Source: Mycobacterium sp. 852002-51971_SCH5477799-a (lineage in GTDB: Bacteria; Actinomycetota; Actinomycetes; Mycobacteriales; Mycobacteriaceae). From it: DNA of 64,000 nt. The stretch's first letter is position 1; every line of letters starts with the position of its first letter. Under the pieces are notes generated by a model. It was not told where the DNA came from, did not search any database, and saw only the letters and a program-made list of their open reading frames with translations. The translations under genes were made by a program, and so were the position numbers. This document shows positions 8,069 to 16,373 of this stretch, piece after piece. Location: NCBI RefSeq assembly GCF_001667145.1, contig NZ_LZIF01000034.1, positions 1 to 64,000 on the forward strand, written 5' to 3'.

Positions 8069-8960
8069 CCAGCGTGAACTGCCCCAACTCGCTGATTCCC
8101 CGCGCGAAGAAGTCGCTGCAGCCCCGCAGATACTTCATGTACCGCTCGTAGATCTCCTCGGAGGTCGCGGCGACCGCGGCGTCGTGGTGGGCTTCAAGTT
8201 CCGAAGCCCACATGTCGAGAGTGCGTACGTAGTGCTCGTTTAGGAGTTCCTTGTGCTCCACCGTGAACCCGGCGTCCTGCGACAGGTTGATGATGTCCTC
8301 AGCGCACGGGATCGACCCGCCCGGGAAGATCTCCTTGGCGATGAACCGCATGAACCGCAGGTCGGTCATCGTGATCGGAATGCCCATTTCTGGCCAGCGC
8401 TTCAGCGGGTGTCCGAGGATCGCCTGCAACACCATCCGCCCGCCGCTGGGCAACATTCTGCTGCACGCCTTGAAGAACGGCGCGTACCGCTCCGGGGGAA
8501 ACGCCTCGATAGCCTCGAGGCTGACGATTCGGTCAACGGATTGGTCAAACTGCTCCCAGCCGCGCAGCAAGACGCGACGCGAGTGCTCGGAGTCCAGCCC
8601 ATCGAGCAACTTCTGAGCGAACTTGCACTGGTTCTTGGACAGCGTCAGGCCGACGACGTTGACGTCGTACTTCTCGACTGCACGCTTTATCGCCGCGCCC
8701 CACCCGCATCCGATGTCGAGCAGCGTCATGCCGGGCTTCAGGTCCAGCTTGCCCAACGACAAATCAATCTTCGCGAGCTGTGCATCCTCCAGCGACATAT
8801 CGTCGCGGGCGAAGTACGCGCAACTGTAGGTGCGGGACGGGTCCTGGAAGGTTCCAAAGAAATCGTCGGAGAGGTCGTAGTGCGCCTGGACCTCTTTGAA
8901 GTGCGGCTCCATCGCCGTCGCTGATTCTGTCTCGTCCGCCATACTCAGAACCGTCTCCAC
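8058..8960 (-). CDS. Mycolic acid cyclopropane synthase-family methyltransferase (UmaA/MmaA-like)
   Basis: About 300 residues with the hallmarks of the S-adenosylmethionine-dependent mycolic acid modifying enzymes: N-terminal FKEVQAHYDLSDDFF, the AdoMet-binding LLDIGCGWG near residue 82, and EEIYERYMKYLRGC near the C-terminus. The family adds methyl or cyclopropane groups to meromycolate chains. In the catalytic region this protein reads VSLEAIEAFPPERY where CmaA/PcaA have a GAFEHFG-type motif; the closest I recall is UmaA. So the substrate cannot be assigned. Start GTG at 8960 has GGAG upstream; ATG at 8942 is an alternative. Confidence 0.85.
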   Translation of the reverse strand: METVLSMADETESATAMEPHFKEVQAHYDLSDDFFGTFQDPSRTYSCAYFARDDMSLEDAQLAKIDLSLGKLDLKPGMTLLDIGCGWGAAIKRAVEKYDVNVVGLTLSKNQCKFAQKLLDGLDSEHSRRVLLRGWEQFDQSVDRIVSLEAIEAFPPERYAPFFKACSRMLPSGGRMVLQAILGHPLKRWPEMGIPITMTDLRFMRFIAKEIFPGGSIPCAEDIINLSQDAGFTVEHKELLNEHYVRTLDMWASELEAHHDAAVAATSEEIYERYMKYLRGCSDFFARGISELGQFTLVKG

Positions 8961-9250
8961 GTTGCTCCGCGATTGCTTAGCATGCGCAATAACGCTACTC
9001 CATCGACACCAACCGTGCCTTCACGCAAATGAATTGGCAGACGTTATCCAGCGATTGCAAGGACCGCGACGAGTTGAACTACTATGCCGGCACGTCCGAC
9101 TTTCGGAGGGAGCGGCGCCCCAACATCGGGAACCGATCGTTCAAGATCCCTGCGGGGGATCGGCTGCATCGGCGACGCCACGTCGGGAGTGTTGGCGGCG
9201 CACGGCAGGAGGTTCGGCGGATACTCGGCCGATAACTATGAAGGAGAACG

Positions 9251-9706
9251 ATGCCTGGAATAGCTGCGCTCACATTGGGGGCAGCCCCCATCGCCGGCGG
9301 CGCGCTGCTCGGGATCGCCGCGGGCGGCCTGAAGGGGCCGGACTACCGCAGCCTGATCAAGCAGGATCTTGACCTCCTGGAAAGAATTCCGCAGGAACAG
9401 GCGGATCGACGGGAAAGACTGCAACAAAGCATCAACGATCGTATCGACGACATGATTGCCGCAAGTGAGACGAGCCGTGCTATACGCGAGGTGGCCTTCT
9501 CTTATCGCGGAAACTGGCGCGACAGTCTGGTTTTCATCTGCGCCGTGCTGTTCACGATCGTCTGGTGGAACGTCAGCCACGACAGGGCGAACTGGTTGCT
9601 GATGTTCGTCGTCATGGTTCTGCTGTCCATCGTGTCCGCCATCTACGCGGCACGCGGCGCACTAGGCACGATGCAAAGGCTGCTGCGCCGCCGGCGTCGC
9701 GGGTGA
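9251..9706 (+). CDS. Hypothetical membrane protein with coiled-coil segment
   Basis: A 151-residue protein preceded by GAAGGAG with good spacing. It has an N-terminal Gly/Ala-rich hydrophobic stretch (about 5-28) and a charged helical segment (LLERIPQEQADRRERLQQ, about 42-80). Two membrane helices follow (about 93-108 and 114-132), and the tail is Arg-rich. I do not recognise the family. Its stop overlaps the GTG start of the cyclase-like gene at 9703 (GTGA), so the two are probably co-translated. The preceding 290 bp (8961-9250) hold no clear gene. Confidence 0.65.
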   Translation: MPGIAALTLGAAPIAGGALLGIAAGGLKGPDYRSLIKQDLDLLERIPQEQADRRERLQQSINDRIDDMIAASETSRAIREVAFSYRGNWRDSLVFICAVLFTIVWWNVSHDRANWLLMFVVMVLLSIVSAIYAARGALGTMQRLLRRRRRG

Positions 9707-10350
9707 CGGCATCGGAGGCTGTGCTCGGTATCGGGAACTCGTTGGTGATCAATATCCACAATGCAGGGTTGACTCACCTCGACGCGGTGTCACATGTTCC
9801 GTCGGAAGGCCAGGTTTATCCGGGAGTGCCATTGGCCGAAGCTGTGACTCCGGGCGGGGTGCGACACGCCGGCAGTGACAGCTTCGGAGATGGAATCCTG
9901 ACTCGCGGTGTGCTGCTGGATCTGGCGCCCGGCGGTCGGTTGGATGCTGACCATCTCGTGGAGCGGACCCACCTCGACGGGGCTTTAGAGCGGACAGACA
10001 GCACGTTGCACAGCGGGGACGCGGTGGTGGTGCGCGGCGGTTGGGACACCAATCAGCCGATGGACCAACCAGTTCCGGGACTGAGTTTGGATGCCGTCCG
10101 CTGGCTCGGTGAGCGCGATGTCAGCGTCTATCTCGGCGATATCGGCGACGCCCGGCCCTGGTCTCCACCAGTCGCGGTGCATCAGGTGGCGCTGGCCCGC
10201 CTGGGTATGCCGTTGGTCGATGCGACCGCGGTCGATGAATTGGCCGAGGTGTGCCGGGCCGAGCAGCGTCACAGCTTCATGCTCGTGCTTGCCCCGCCTC
10301 GAATCAACGGCAGCACAGGACTTCCCGTCAATCCGATCGCCGTTTTCTGA
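9703..10350 (+). CDS. Cyclase-family metal hydrolase (kynurenine-formamidase fold), short N-terminus
   Basis: The protein (215 residues from GTG 9703) carries the metal-binding signature of the cyclase/arylformamidase family in AGLTHLDAVSHVPSEG, then ILTRGVLLDLAPGG and VVVRGGWDT. These enzymes hydrolyse amide or lactone-type bonds with a divalent metal. The signature starts only about 20 residues from the N-terminus, while usual members have 60-100 residues before it, so the gene looks N-terminally truncated or has a non-obvious start. It overlaps the upstream membrane gene by four bases and is followed by ABM and SnoaL-like genes, suggesting one small catabolic or polyketide-like operon. Confidence 0.7.
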   Translation: MTASEAVLGIGNSLVINIHNAGLTHLDAVSHVPSEGQVYPGVPLAEAVTPGGVRHAGSDSFGDGILTRGVLLDLAPGGRLDADHLVERTHLDGALERTDSTLHSGDAVVVRGGWDTNQPMDQPVPGLSLDAVRWLGERDVSVYLGDIGDARPWSPPVAVHQVALARLGMPLVDATAVDELAEVCRAEQRHSFMLVLAPPRINGSTGLPVNPIAVF

Positions 10351-10368
10351 CACCTTGAGGAGATTCTT

Positions 10369-10704
10369 GTGACTGAACGGCCTGCCGACGACGGACCGAT
10401 CACCTTCATCAATGTTTTCGACATTCCCGAAGATGAGATCGACACGTTCATCGCACAGTGGGAGCACCGCTCCCGTCTGACGACATCCGCCGAGGGATTT
10501 ATCTCCGCAGAACTTCATCGGGCTACGGGTTCCACAACCGAATTCCAGCTCATCAACGTCAGCAAATGGCGTAGCCGAGCCGATTTCAAGGCGCCCACCC
10601 AGGCACCTGAGTTCAGAGCCGAACTCGACGCCTACGCGGCCGGGTCCGCATCGTCCTTCACCCCGCACCGCGGAATCTACAAGACTGCAGCCAAATTCGG
10701 CTGA
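10369..10704 (+). CDS. Antibiotic biosynthesis monooxygenase (ABM) domain protein
   Basis: A 111-residue single-domain protein of the ABM/dimeric alpha-beta barrel family: ITFINVFDIPEDEIDTFI, then GFISAELHRA, FQLINVSKWRSRADF. Members are cofactor-poor monooxygenases or heme-handling enzymes. GTG at 10369 has TTGAGGAG upstream. It lies 18 bp after the cyclase-like gene and 15 bp before the SnoaL-like gene, consistent with an operon acting on an aromatic or polyketide-like compound. Substrate unknown. Confidence 0.8.
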   Translation: MTERPADDGPITFINVFDIPEDEIDTFIAQWEHRSRLTTSAEGFISAELHRATGSTTEFQLINVSKWRSRADFKAPTQAPEFRAELDAYAAGSASSFTPHRGIYKTAAKFG

Positions 10705-10719
10705 TTGAAAGGATTTACG

Positions 10720-11207
10720 GTGACTGCACGCACAGACGACATTATTGCCGTAACTCAGGTTGTTTTACTGGAGCGCCAGGGGCGCGACCGGGGCTGGTGG
10801 GACCAGATGCAGAAGTGCTTCGACGCGGACTCGCTGGTTTCGCTGAGCTGGATCCATGACACGGGGGCTGCATTCGTGGCGGGTCCAAAACGAGCTTCGA
10901 CTCTGGTGTACGACCGGTGCACCAACTCGCGGCGCCGGTAGCGCATGTAGACGGTAACCGCGCGGTGCTTGAAGTCAGCGCCCAGATCCAGTTCCGCGAC
11001 GATATCGAGGGTGTCCGGGTAGACCTGGTTTCATTCACCCGGCTGCTGTATCAGCTTGAGCGCATCGGTGACGATTGGAAGATCAAAGTGCTGCGCGCGA
11101 TCTACGAACGCGACACGATCACCCCGGTCGTGCCTGGCACCTCGATTCCGCTGGATTCTGAACGCTTGGCCCAAATTCGTGAGCAGCCAGCGGGTCTCGT
11201 CATCTAG
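10720..11207 (+). pseudogene. SnoaL/NTF2-like protein gene with one frameshift
   Basis: GTG at 10720 (AAAGGA upstream) opens MTARTDDIIAVTQVVLLER and continues through WIHDTGAAFVAG. Around 10880-10881 the frame breaks. The neighbouring frame carries on as GSKTSFDSGVRPVHQLAAPV and then LLYQLERIGDDWKIKVLRAIYERD, to TAG at 11205-11207. Joined, the two halves give a SnoaL-like (NTF2-fold) protein of about 160 residues with its usual polar-ligand cone topology. A single-base loss in GTGGCGGG accounts for the break. Third gene of the cyclase-ABM cassette. A sequencing error is possible because the downstream half is well kept. Confidence 0.6.
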
Positions 11208-11420
11208 CTTGACGCTGTCGGGAAGGCGTGTTTCATCTCGGCGCCCTCGCCTGCCAGGTCAGGATCCACCACGTCTCCCTTGACGGCGAGCAGCGTTTGG
11301 ATCTTGACGGGCTGCACGGGATATGCAAGCTCGACAACAGCGCTCATCGCCGTGTTGAGGATCGAAGGGGGACCGTGGATCGACCGGAGTCTGAGGCGCG
11401 GCGCGCCGATGGCTATGACC
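11204..11420 (-). pseudogene. Unidentified coding remnant (C-terminal part)
   Basis: On the minus strand a frame ending in TAG at 11206-11204 reads as ordinary protein for about 65 codons: IGAPRLRLRSIHGPP, MSAVVELAYPVQPVKIQTLL, VKGDVVDPDLAGEGAEMKHA. No ribosome binding site or plausible full-length start is present, and the frame fades into insertion-sequence-end debris at 11484. It looks like the 3' end of a gene truncated by that insertion. Family not recognised. Confidence 0.35.
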
Positions 11421-11483
11421 GAGAGCGAAAGGCTTGACGAAACACTGATGAACCGGACGCGGCCGACAAGCCACCCGGGTGCA

Positions 11484-11535
11484 GGTTCTCATCTGGCCTG
11501 TCATGTCGATGTCATAGATGACACGAAAGTGAGAC
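11484..11535. repeat. Insertion-sequence end remnant B (two units in opposed orientation)
   Basis: GGTTCTCAT...TGTCAT at 11484-11504 is the reverse complement of the third unit type (ATGACA-N7-TGAGAACC). ATGACA-N6-TGAGAC at 11518-11535 is the first unit type in forward orientation. Both spacer lengths match those in remnants A and C. The head-to-head arrangement suggests two element ends brought together by deletion of everything between. The rest of 11421-11636 shows nothing else. Confidence 0.5.
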
Positions 11536-11636
11536 AGAGACCGAGCTGGCCCTCGCGGCCGGCGAATAGTCCAATGCACCGCCACCCAAGCGAAACAGCT
11601 TGCTATAGAGCCATATCCCGGCCCGGCCGGACTCGA

Positions 11637-12176
11637 TCAGCGGGTGTCGTCGGCCTTCCGCAGCGGATTTGGAACTGGCGACTTCGGAACACCGCTGAGC
11701 CTGCGGAGCGTAGCGATGCAGGCTTGGAGTTCTTCGCGAGCCACGCCGGCCGCCTTGGCTCGAAAGAACTCATGCAGCTGGCGCAACGACTCCTTTTGCA
11801 CGCGCGCACCGCGCGGCGTCACCTGGATGCGGGTGACCCGTTTGTCGGACTTCGATGCCGTCCGTCGCAACAGATCCGCGGCGGCGAGCTTGTCGATGTC
11901 CGCGGTGATGGTACTCGGCAGCACGTTGAGGTATTCGCTCAGCGAGCTGGGGCGGTCGAGCCCGGCGTGAACCAGAAAGATGATGCCGAGGGCGCGTTCA
12001 GAGATTCCATACTTGTGGGTTACCGGCATGGTGAGGGTCGCAATCATACGTTCGACGTCCATCACTGCTCCAAGAAAGTCGACGATGTCGGCGTCGTCGG
12101 CAGGTCCAAGGGCATCGGTCACGATGCCATACGCTACCGCCTCAACGTCTGACAGCGACTCAGCAGAATACTTCAT
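11637..12176 (-). CDS. MarR family transcriptional regulator
   Basis: A 179-residue winged-helix regulator. After an N-terminal helical part, the DNA-binding region shows YGISERALGIIFLVH, LSEYLNVLPSTITADIDKLA and the wing SDKRVTRIQVTPRG, all typical of MarR proteins. It is divergent from the AveC-like gene with 87 bp between starts. A small perfect inverted repeat overlaps its own start (12172-12184). It probably controls the adjacent membrane gene and itself in response to a small, perhaps lipophilic, compound. Confidence 0.85.
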   Translation of the reverse strand: MKYSAESLSDVEAVAYGIVTDALGPADDADIVDFLGAVMDVERMIATLTMPVTHKYGISERALGIIFLVHAGLDRPSSLSEYLNVLPSTITADIDKLAAADLLRRTASKSDKRVTRIQVTPRGARVQKESLRQLHEFFRAKAAGVAREELQACIATLRRLSGVPKSPVPNPLRKADDTR

Positions 12177-12184
12177 TATATGAA
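12172..12184. promoter_or_regulatory. Inverted repeat over the marR start, candidate MarR operator
   Basis: TTCAT-TAT-ATGAA is a perfect 5-bp inverted repeat covering the marR start codon (12174-12176, minus strand) and facing the AveC-like gene. AT-rich palindromes in such divergent regions are the usual MarR autoregulatory sites. The role is inferred from position only. Confidence 0.35.
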
Positions 12185-12263
12185 TAAACTGGGTTAATCT
12201 TCACCCTGGGCGATGTTCGCCTCACGCGTCACTAGAGGTCGCGGGGATACAGCGAGGAGTGCA

Positions 12264-13394
12264 ATGAAGCCATCAGTTCCTGTCCACGAGCGTTCTGTCG
12301 CCAACCGGACCGTGCACCCCCGCGCTGTTTCACCTTGGCAGGCCCTGATCGGCTGGGTGACGGTGGCCGCGTTGGCGGTCCTCATTTTGGCGACCGCGGA
12401 CAAGCATGGACCGGTGTCGCCCGAGAACGTGAATCCCGACGGCGTGGGCAAGCCGCCTCCGGTGCAGCCGCTGTTACACCCCTTCGACTGGCTCGCGTGG
12501 GGACAGATATTGGGCGCTTTGCTCGCCGCTGGCACCATCGTCGCCTCGATTCTCGTGTGGAGGCGGCATCCCGGACAGCCGGTCATACTTATGGTCCTCG
12601 CCACCAGCACACTGTTTTGGTGGGATCCGATCAACAACTGGGCAATCGGCCTGGTCTACAACCCAAATCTTTGGCACTTTCCCCGAGAGTGGCCGTGGCT
12701 CAACATCTCTCCGATTATTGAACCGCTGACCTCCTTCATTTACGCGCCCTATGTCCTCGTTCCTTACTTCCTGGCCATGCCGATCCTGCGGACCATCCAG
12801 CGCCGCAGTGATCCGGGGGCCTTCGTCTGGCGCCATCCGCTGATCTCAATAGCCGTGCTGACGTTCGTCATCGGCGTCATCTGGGATGCTGCTCAAGAGA
12901 TCCTCCTGACCCGTGCCCAGTTCCTCACATACAGCCACGTCATCGAATTCGGCTCGGTCGATACGGGCAAGAACAGTCAGTTCCCGCTGATGATGGCAAG
13001 CGGGCTCATCACGATCGTCATGATCCCTGCTTCGGTCCTGCTGTATCGCGACGACACCGGAAGATCCCAGGCCGAAAAGATTGCACAGCGACTGCGCCTG
13101 CATGCTCGTCGCCCCACGTTGGCTACCTTCCTGGTGATGGCGATTGTTGTGAACATCGCAATGATCACGTTTAGCTCAGTCTTTTGGCTGGTACGTGCGA
13201 CTGGCGCAGCGTCCACCGTCGCCTGCCCGTGGCCGTACCCCCAGGCGAAGACCTGGGATCCGCGCGGCTACTACCAATCTCAAGGAGCCCCGGGACCATT
13301 CACCGCCGGCAAGGCCAGTTCGTGGCAGATCGCGCAACCGGAAGGCCGACCGAGAGACATCGTTGTGCAGTCCGACCGCTGCAATTTCCAGTGA
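12264..13394 (+). CDS. AveC-like (spirocyclase AveC family) membrane protein
   Basis: The 376-residue protein has about seven hydrophobic segments (for example ALIGWVTVAALAVLILA, LGALLAAGTIVASILV, LISIAVLTFVIGVIW). Between them lie conserved aromatic loops such as FWWDPINNW and YNPNLWHFPREWPWLN, features of the AveC-like family common in mycobacteria. AveC itself shapes spiroketals in avermectin synthesis, but the mycobacterial members have no known reaction. ATG at 12264 has GAGGAG at 12254-12259; the open frame extends to 12213. A divergent MarR gene probably regulates it, and the convergent GMC oxidoreductase may act on the same substrate. Confidence 0.7.
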   Translation: MKPSVPVHERSVANRTVHPRAVSPWQALIGWVTVAALAVLILATADKHGPVSPENVNPDGVGKPPPVQPLLHPFDWLAWGQILGALLAAGTIVASILVWRRHPGQPVILMVLATSTLFWWDPINNWAIGLVYNPNLWHFPREWPWLNISPIIEPLTSFIYAPYVLVPYFLAMPILRTIQRRSDPGAFVWRHPLISIAVLTFVIGVIWDAAQEILLTRAQFLTYSHVIEFGSVDTGKNSQFPLMMASGLITIVMIPASVLLYRDDTGRSQAEKIAQRLRLHARRPTLATFLVMAIVVNIAMITFSSVFWLVRATGAASTVACPWPYPQAKTWDPRGYYQSQGAPGPFTAGKASSWQIAQPEGRPRDIVVQSDRCNFQ

Positions 13395-13424
13395 CCTCCG
13401 CGGCGCGCGATCAGCCGACGAGCA

Positions 13425-15071
13425 TCAAGCCCCGATTATCAGTTCGGCGGCCCGTTCTCCGATCATCATCGCCGCGGCATTCGTATTGCCTCCGACGATG
13501 CTCGGCATGATCGATGCATCGGCCACGCGCAGTCCCGCCACGCCCCTTACCCGTAGCGCGGGATCGACAACCGCGCGTTCGTCGGTGCCCATCCGGCACG
13601 TCCCGACCGGGTGATACACACCCGAAGCGTTTCGTCGTACGAATTCCGCGAGGTCGGCGCCATTCTGATTGGAGCCGGGCAGCACCTCACGACCAATCTC
13701 GCGTGCGATCGCCTTGTGTGCCAACGTCTCCCGCACGAGCTCCATGCCGGCCACCAGGGTCGCCAGATCCCGGGGTTCGGCCAGGTAGTTGGGATCGATG
13801 AGGGGAGCAGTGAACGGATCTGTCGAGGCCAGGCGCACGGTTCCCCGGCTCTCCGGATAGATCATAGTCGGAAGGAGCGTTAACGCCGGTGACGAATCAG
13901 CGGCCAGGTGCAGGCCCGGGCTGTCCTGATTCTCGGGATAGCCCATCGGAAGGATGAACACCTGCAAGTCCGGAACGTCGGTGCCCGTCCGCACTCCGCT
14001 GTCGACGAAGCCCACGGCCTCGAACAGGGTGTGCGCCAGATATGTCGACCGCGGACGCACGCATTCGCGGACCGCAGCTCCGGCAAAACTCAGTGGCGAT
14101 GAACTCCGCCCGCCGGGCGCCCGGTAGGACATCGGCACGAACAGATGATCGTGCAGGTTGTCACCGACCGGCAGGTCCGCTATGACGTTGATCCCATGCT
14201 CACGCAAGTGGGCTGCACGGCCGATGCCGGAGAGCATCAGAAGTCGCGGCGAACCGAGCGACCCAGCGCTGACGATCACCTCGCTGCTCGCGCGCACAGG
14301 TGTAATCGGTCGCCGGTTGCGGCCAGTGACCAACTCCACTCCCACCGCCCGGCCGTTTTCCACCATCACCCGGGTCGCGGTTGCGTCGGTGAGCACCCGC
14401 AAGGTCGGCGGCGCATCCCACAGGTATCCACGATCGGTGCCCACTCTCCGGCCGGCGCCGGCGCTCTGCTGAAGTGGCGCCACCCCGGCCTGCTGCGCAC
14501 CGTTGTAATCCTCGTTCATCCCGACGTCGGCGGTCGCCGCCAGCGCGACCATGTAGCTTTTGGTAACACTCGCCAGGCATGTGGCCCGTTCCACCGCAAT
14601 TGGGCCGTCTCCGCCGCGCAGATCACTGGGACCGTCCTCGAAACTCTCCAGCCGTCGGAAGGAGGGCAGCACCTCGGAGAATCCCCAGCCCTTTGCCCCG
14701 CTGGCCGCCCAGTCGTCGTAGTTCTGCCGGTTTCCGCGTACAAACGCCATCCCGTTTATCACGCTGTCGCCGCCGAGTATCCGGCCGTGAGACTGGGGAA
14801 GCTGGCGGCCCTTCATATGTCGTTGGGGGACGCTATAAGCGGGCCAGGTGACCAATCGCTGCAGGGCCGTAGCCGCGTGAATGGCCCCACACATGCCCGG
14901 GACCGTGACCAGCGGGCCGCGCCGCTGGCGTCCCGACTCGATCAGGGTGACCGCGGCGCCCGTGTCGGCCAGGCGCCGGGCGATGATCGCCCCTGCACTA
15001 CCGGACCCCACAACGACGTAGTCGGCTGGCTCCGGCGTGGCGAGATCCTTCGTCGTCCGTGCTCGCTTCAT
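13425..15071 (-). CDS. GMC-family FAD-dependent oxidoreductase (choline/alcohol dehydrogenase-like)
   Basis: The 548-residue protein has the N-terminal FAD-binding motif VVVGSGSAGAIIARRLA (about 19-35), the GMC signatures HGRILGGDSVINGMAF and VIVSAGSLGSPRLLMLSGIG, and the C-terminal catalytic block GVYHPVGTCRMG with its histidine. Family members oxidise alcohols such as choline, sterols or polyols. It diverges from the mce operon across only 87 bp. Because mce systems move lipids or sterols, an oxidation step on an imported alcohol is plausible but unproven. Length is normal and no defect was seen. Confidence 0.88.
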   Translation of the reverse strand: MKRARTTKDLATPEPADYVVVGSGSAGAIIARRLADTGAAVTLIESGRQRRGPLVTVPGMCGAIHAATALQRLVTWPAYSVPQRHMKGRQLPQSHGRILGGDSVINGMAFVRGNRQNYDDWAASGAKGWGFSEVLPSFRRLESFEDGPSDLRGGDGPIAVERATCLASVTKSYMVALAATADVGMNEDYNGAQQAGVAPLQQSAGAGRRVGTDRGYLWDAPPTLRVLTDATATRVMVENGRAVGVELVTGRNRRPITPVRASSEVIVSAGSLGSPRLLMLSGIGRAAHLREHGINVIADLPVGDNLHDHLFVPMSYRAPGGRSSSPLSFAGAAVRECVRPRSTYLAHTLFEAVGFVDSGVRTGTDVPDLQVFILPMGYPENQDSPGLHLAADSSPALTLLPTMIYPESRGTVRLASTDPFTAPLIDPNYLAEPRDLATLVAGMELVRETLAHKAIAREIGREVLPGSNQNGADLAEFVRRNASGVYHPVGTCRMGTDERAVVDPALRVRGVAGLRVADASIMPSIVGGNTNAAAMMIGERAAELIIGA

Positions 15072-15084
15072 CCCAACGCCTCCG

Positions 15085-15113
15085 TTGACACACCCAACTT
15101 AATTTCATAATCT
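15085..15113 (+). promoter_or_regulatory. Sigma-70-type promoter for the mce operon
   Basis: TTGACA at 15085-15090 and TAATCT at 15108-15113 are 17 bp apart, an almost perfect housekeeping promoter facing mceA (ATG 15159, with GGAGAGG upstream). It lies in the 87-bp gap shared with the divergent GMC oxidoreductase gene, so any repressor here could control both. Confidence 0.55.
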
Positions 15114-15158
15114 GAAGTATCTGCTGACGCTAACATAGTCGGCCCACGGAGAGGCGCC

Positions 15159-16373
15159 ATGGGGGGTGCGGTGTTGCAAGAAAGGGGTCGACGCCGCGCG
15201 ACTCGGGTCGCTGCGGTGATTGCCGCCGCGGCGCTGTCAGCCTATTGCGTGTTTACATACTTGGCCTACAGCGATGTATTCACTGACGTCGCAATGGTTA
15301 CCGTGACTGCGCCGCGAGCGGGTCTGGTGATGGAACGCGACGCAAAGGTCAAGTATTTGGGTGTTCAGGTCGGCAAGGTGACGAGCATCCGATATGACGG
15401 CGAACACGCCGAGCTCATCCTTGCTGTTCGCCGTGACCAGCTTGCATTCATCCCTTCGAATTCGACGGTCCGCATAGCTAGCACAACGGTATTCGGCGCA
15501 AAGTCGGTTGAGTTTCTTGAACCCGCCCACCCCTCGGCCGGAGCGGTGGCGGCGGGAGCGCGGTTCACCGCCGGCGCAGTGGCGGTAGAAGTCAATTCGT
15601 TGTTCGAGACGCTACTCAACACTCTTCACAAGATTGACCCCGTGGCATTGAATGCGACGCTTGCGGCACTCAGTGAGGGATTACGCGACAATGGAAACAA
15701 CCTAGGTGCATTGACCGCTGACCTGAATTCCCTTTTGGCCAAGGTCAATCCGCGACTGGACGCGCTGCAATCCGACTTTGATCGCGCGGCTCAAACTGCC
15801 GAAATCTATGCGGAAGCCGCACCCGATCTTGTCACGACGCTGGATAACGTGCCCACGATCAGCAACACCATCGCGCGCCGGCAAAAAGACCTGACGGAGT
15901 CACTGTTGGCGGCCGCGGGGGTGGCCAGTGAGGGCGAGCAGACATTGGCACCGGCCGCCGACTCCTACATCGCCGCGATCCAGCGCCTTCGGGCGCCGCT
16001 AAAAGTTCTGCACGACTACTCACCGGAGTACGGCTGTCTGCTCACCGCGTTGTCCGACGCGATAGGACGATTCGGACCCTATCTCGGGGTCACGAAACCG
16101 GCCCTTTTCGTCAGTGCGGCACTGCTTCCCGGGGCGCCGAGCTACACCTATCCCGAGAGCTTGCCGATCGTCAACGCTTCCGGCGGTCCGAACTGTCGCG
16201 GGTTGCCCAACTTGCCGACCAAGCAGGGCAGCGGCTCTTGGTACAAGACACCGTTTTTGGTGACCGATAACGCCTACGTTCCGTATCAGCCCAACACCGA
16301 AATGCAGATCGATGCACCTTCAACGCTGCAGTTCCTCTTCCACGGTTCCTTCGCCGAGCGCGACGACTACTGA
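15159..16373 (+). CDS. MCE family protein, MceA position
   Basis: First gene of a six-gene mce run. The 404-residue protein has one N-terminal membrane helix (about 17-35). The MCE domain follows (VTAPRAGLVMERDAKVKYLG, then QVGKVTSIRYDG), then a long helical segment (about 150-290) and a C-terminal domain. Mce proteins assemble into a periplasmic hexamer tube that carries lipids to a YrbE permease. It is transcribed from the promoter at 15085. No yrbEA or yrbEB gene precedes it; the upstream neighbour is a divergent GMC oxidoreductase. Confidence 0.88.
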   Translation: MGGAVLQERGRRRATRVAAVIAAAALSAYCVFTYLAYSDVFTDVAMVTVTAPRAGLVMERDAKVKYLGVQVGKVTSIRYDGEHAELILAVRRDQLAFIPSNSTVRIASTTVFGAKSVEFLEPAHPSAGAVAAGARFTAGAVAVEVNSLFETLLNTLHKIDPVALNATLAALSEGLRDNGNNLGALTADLNSLLAKVNPRLDALQSDFDRAAQTAEIYAEAAPDLVTTLDNVPTISNTIARRQKDLTESLLAAAGVASEGEQTLAPAADSYIAAIQRLRAPLKVLHDYSPEYGCLLTALSDAIGRFGPYLGVTKPALFVSAALLPGAPSYTYPESLPIVNASGGPNCRGLPNLPTKQGSGSWYKTPFLVTDNAYVPYQPNTEMQIDAPSTLQFLFHGSFAERDDY

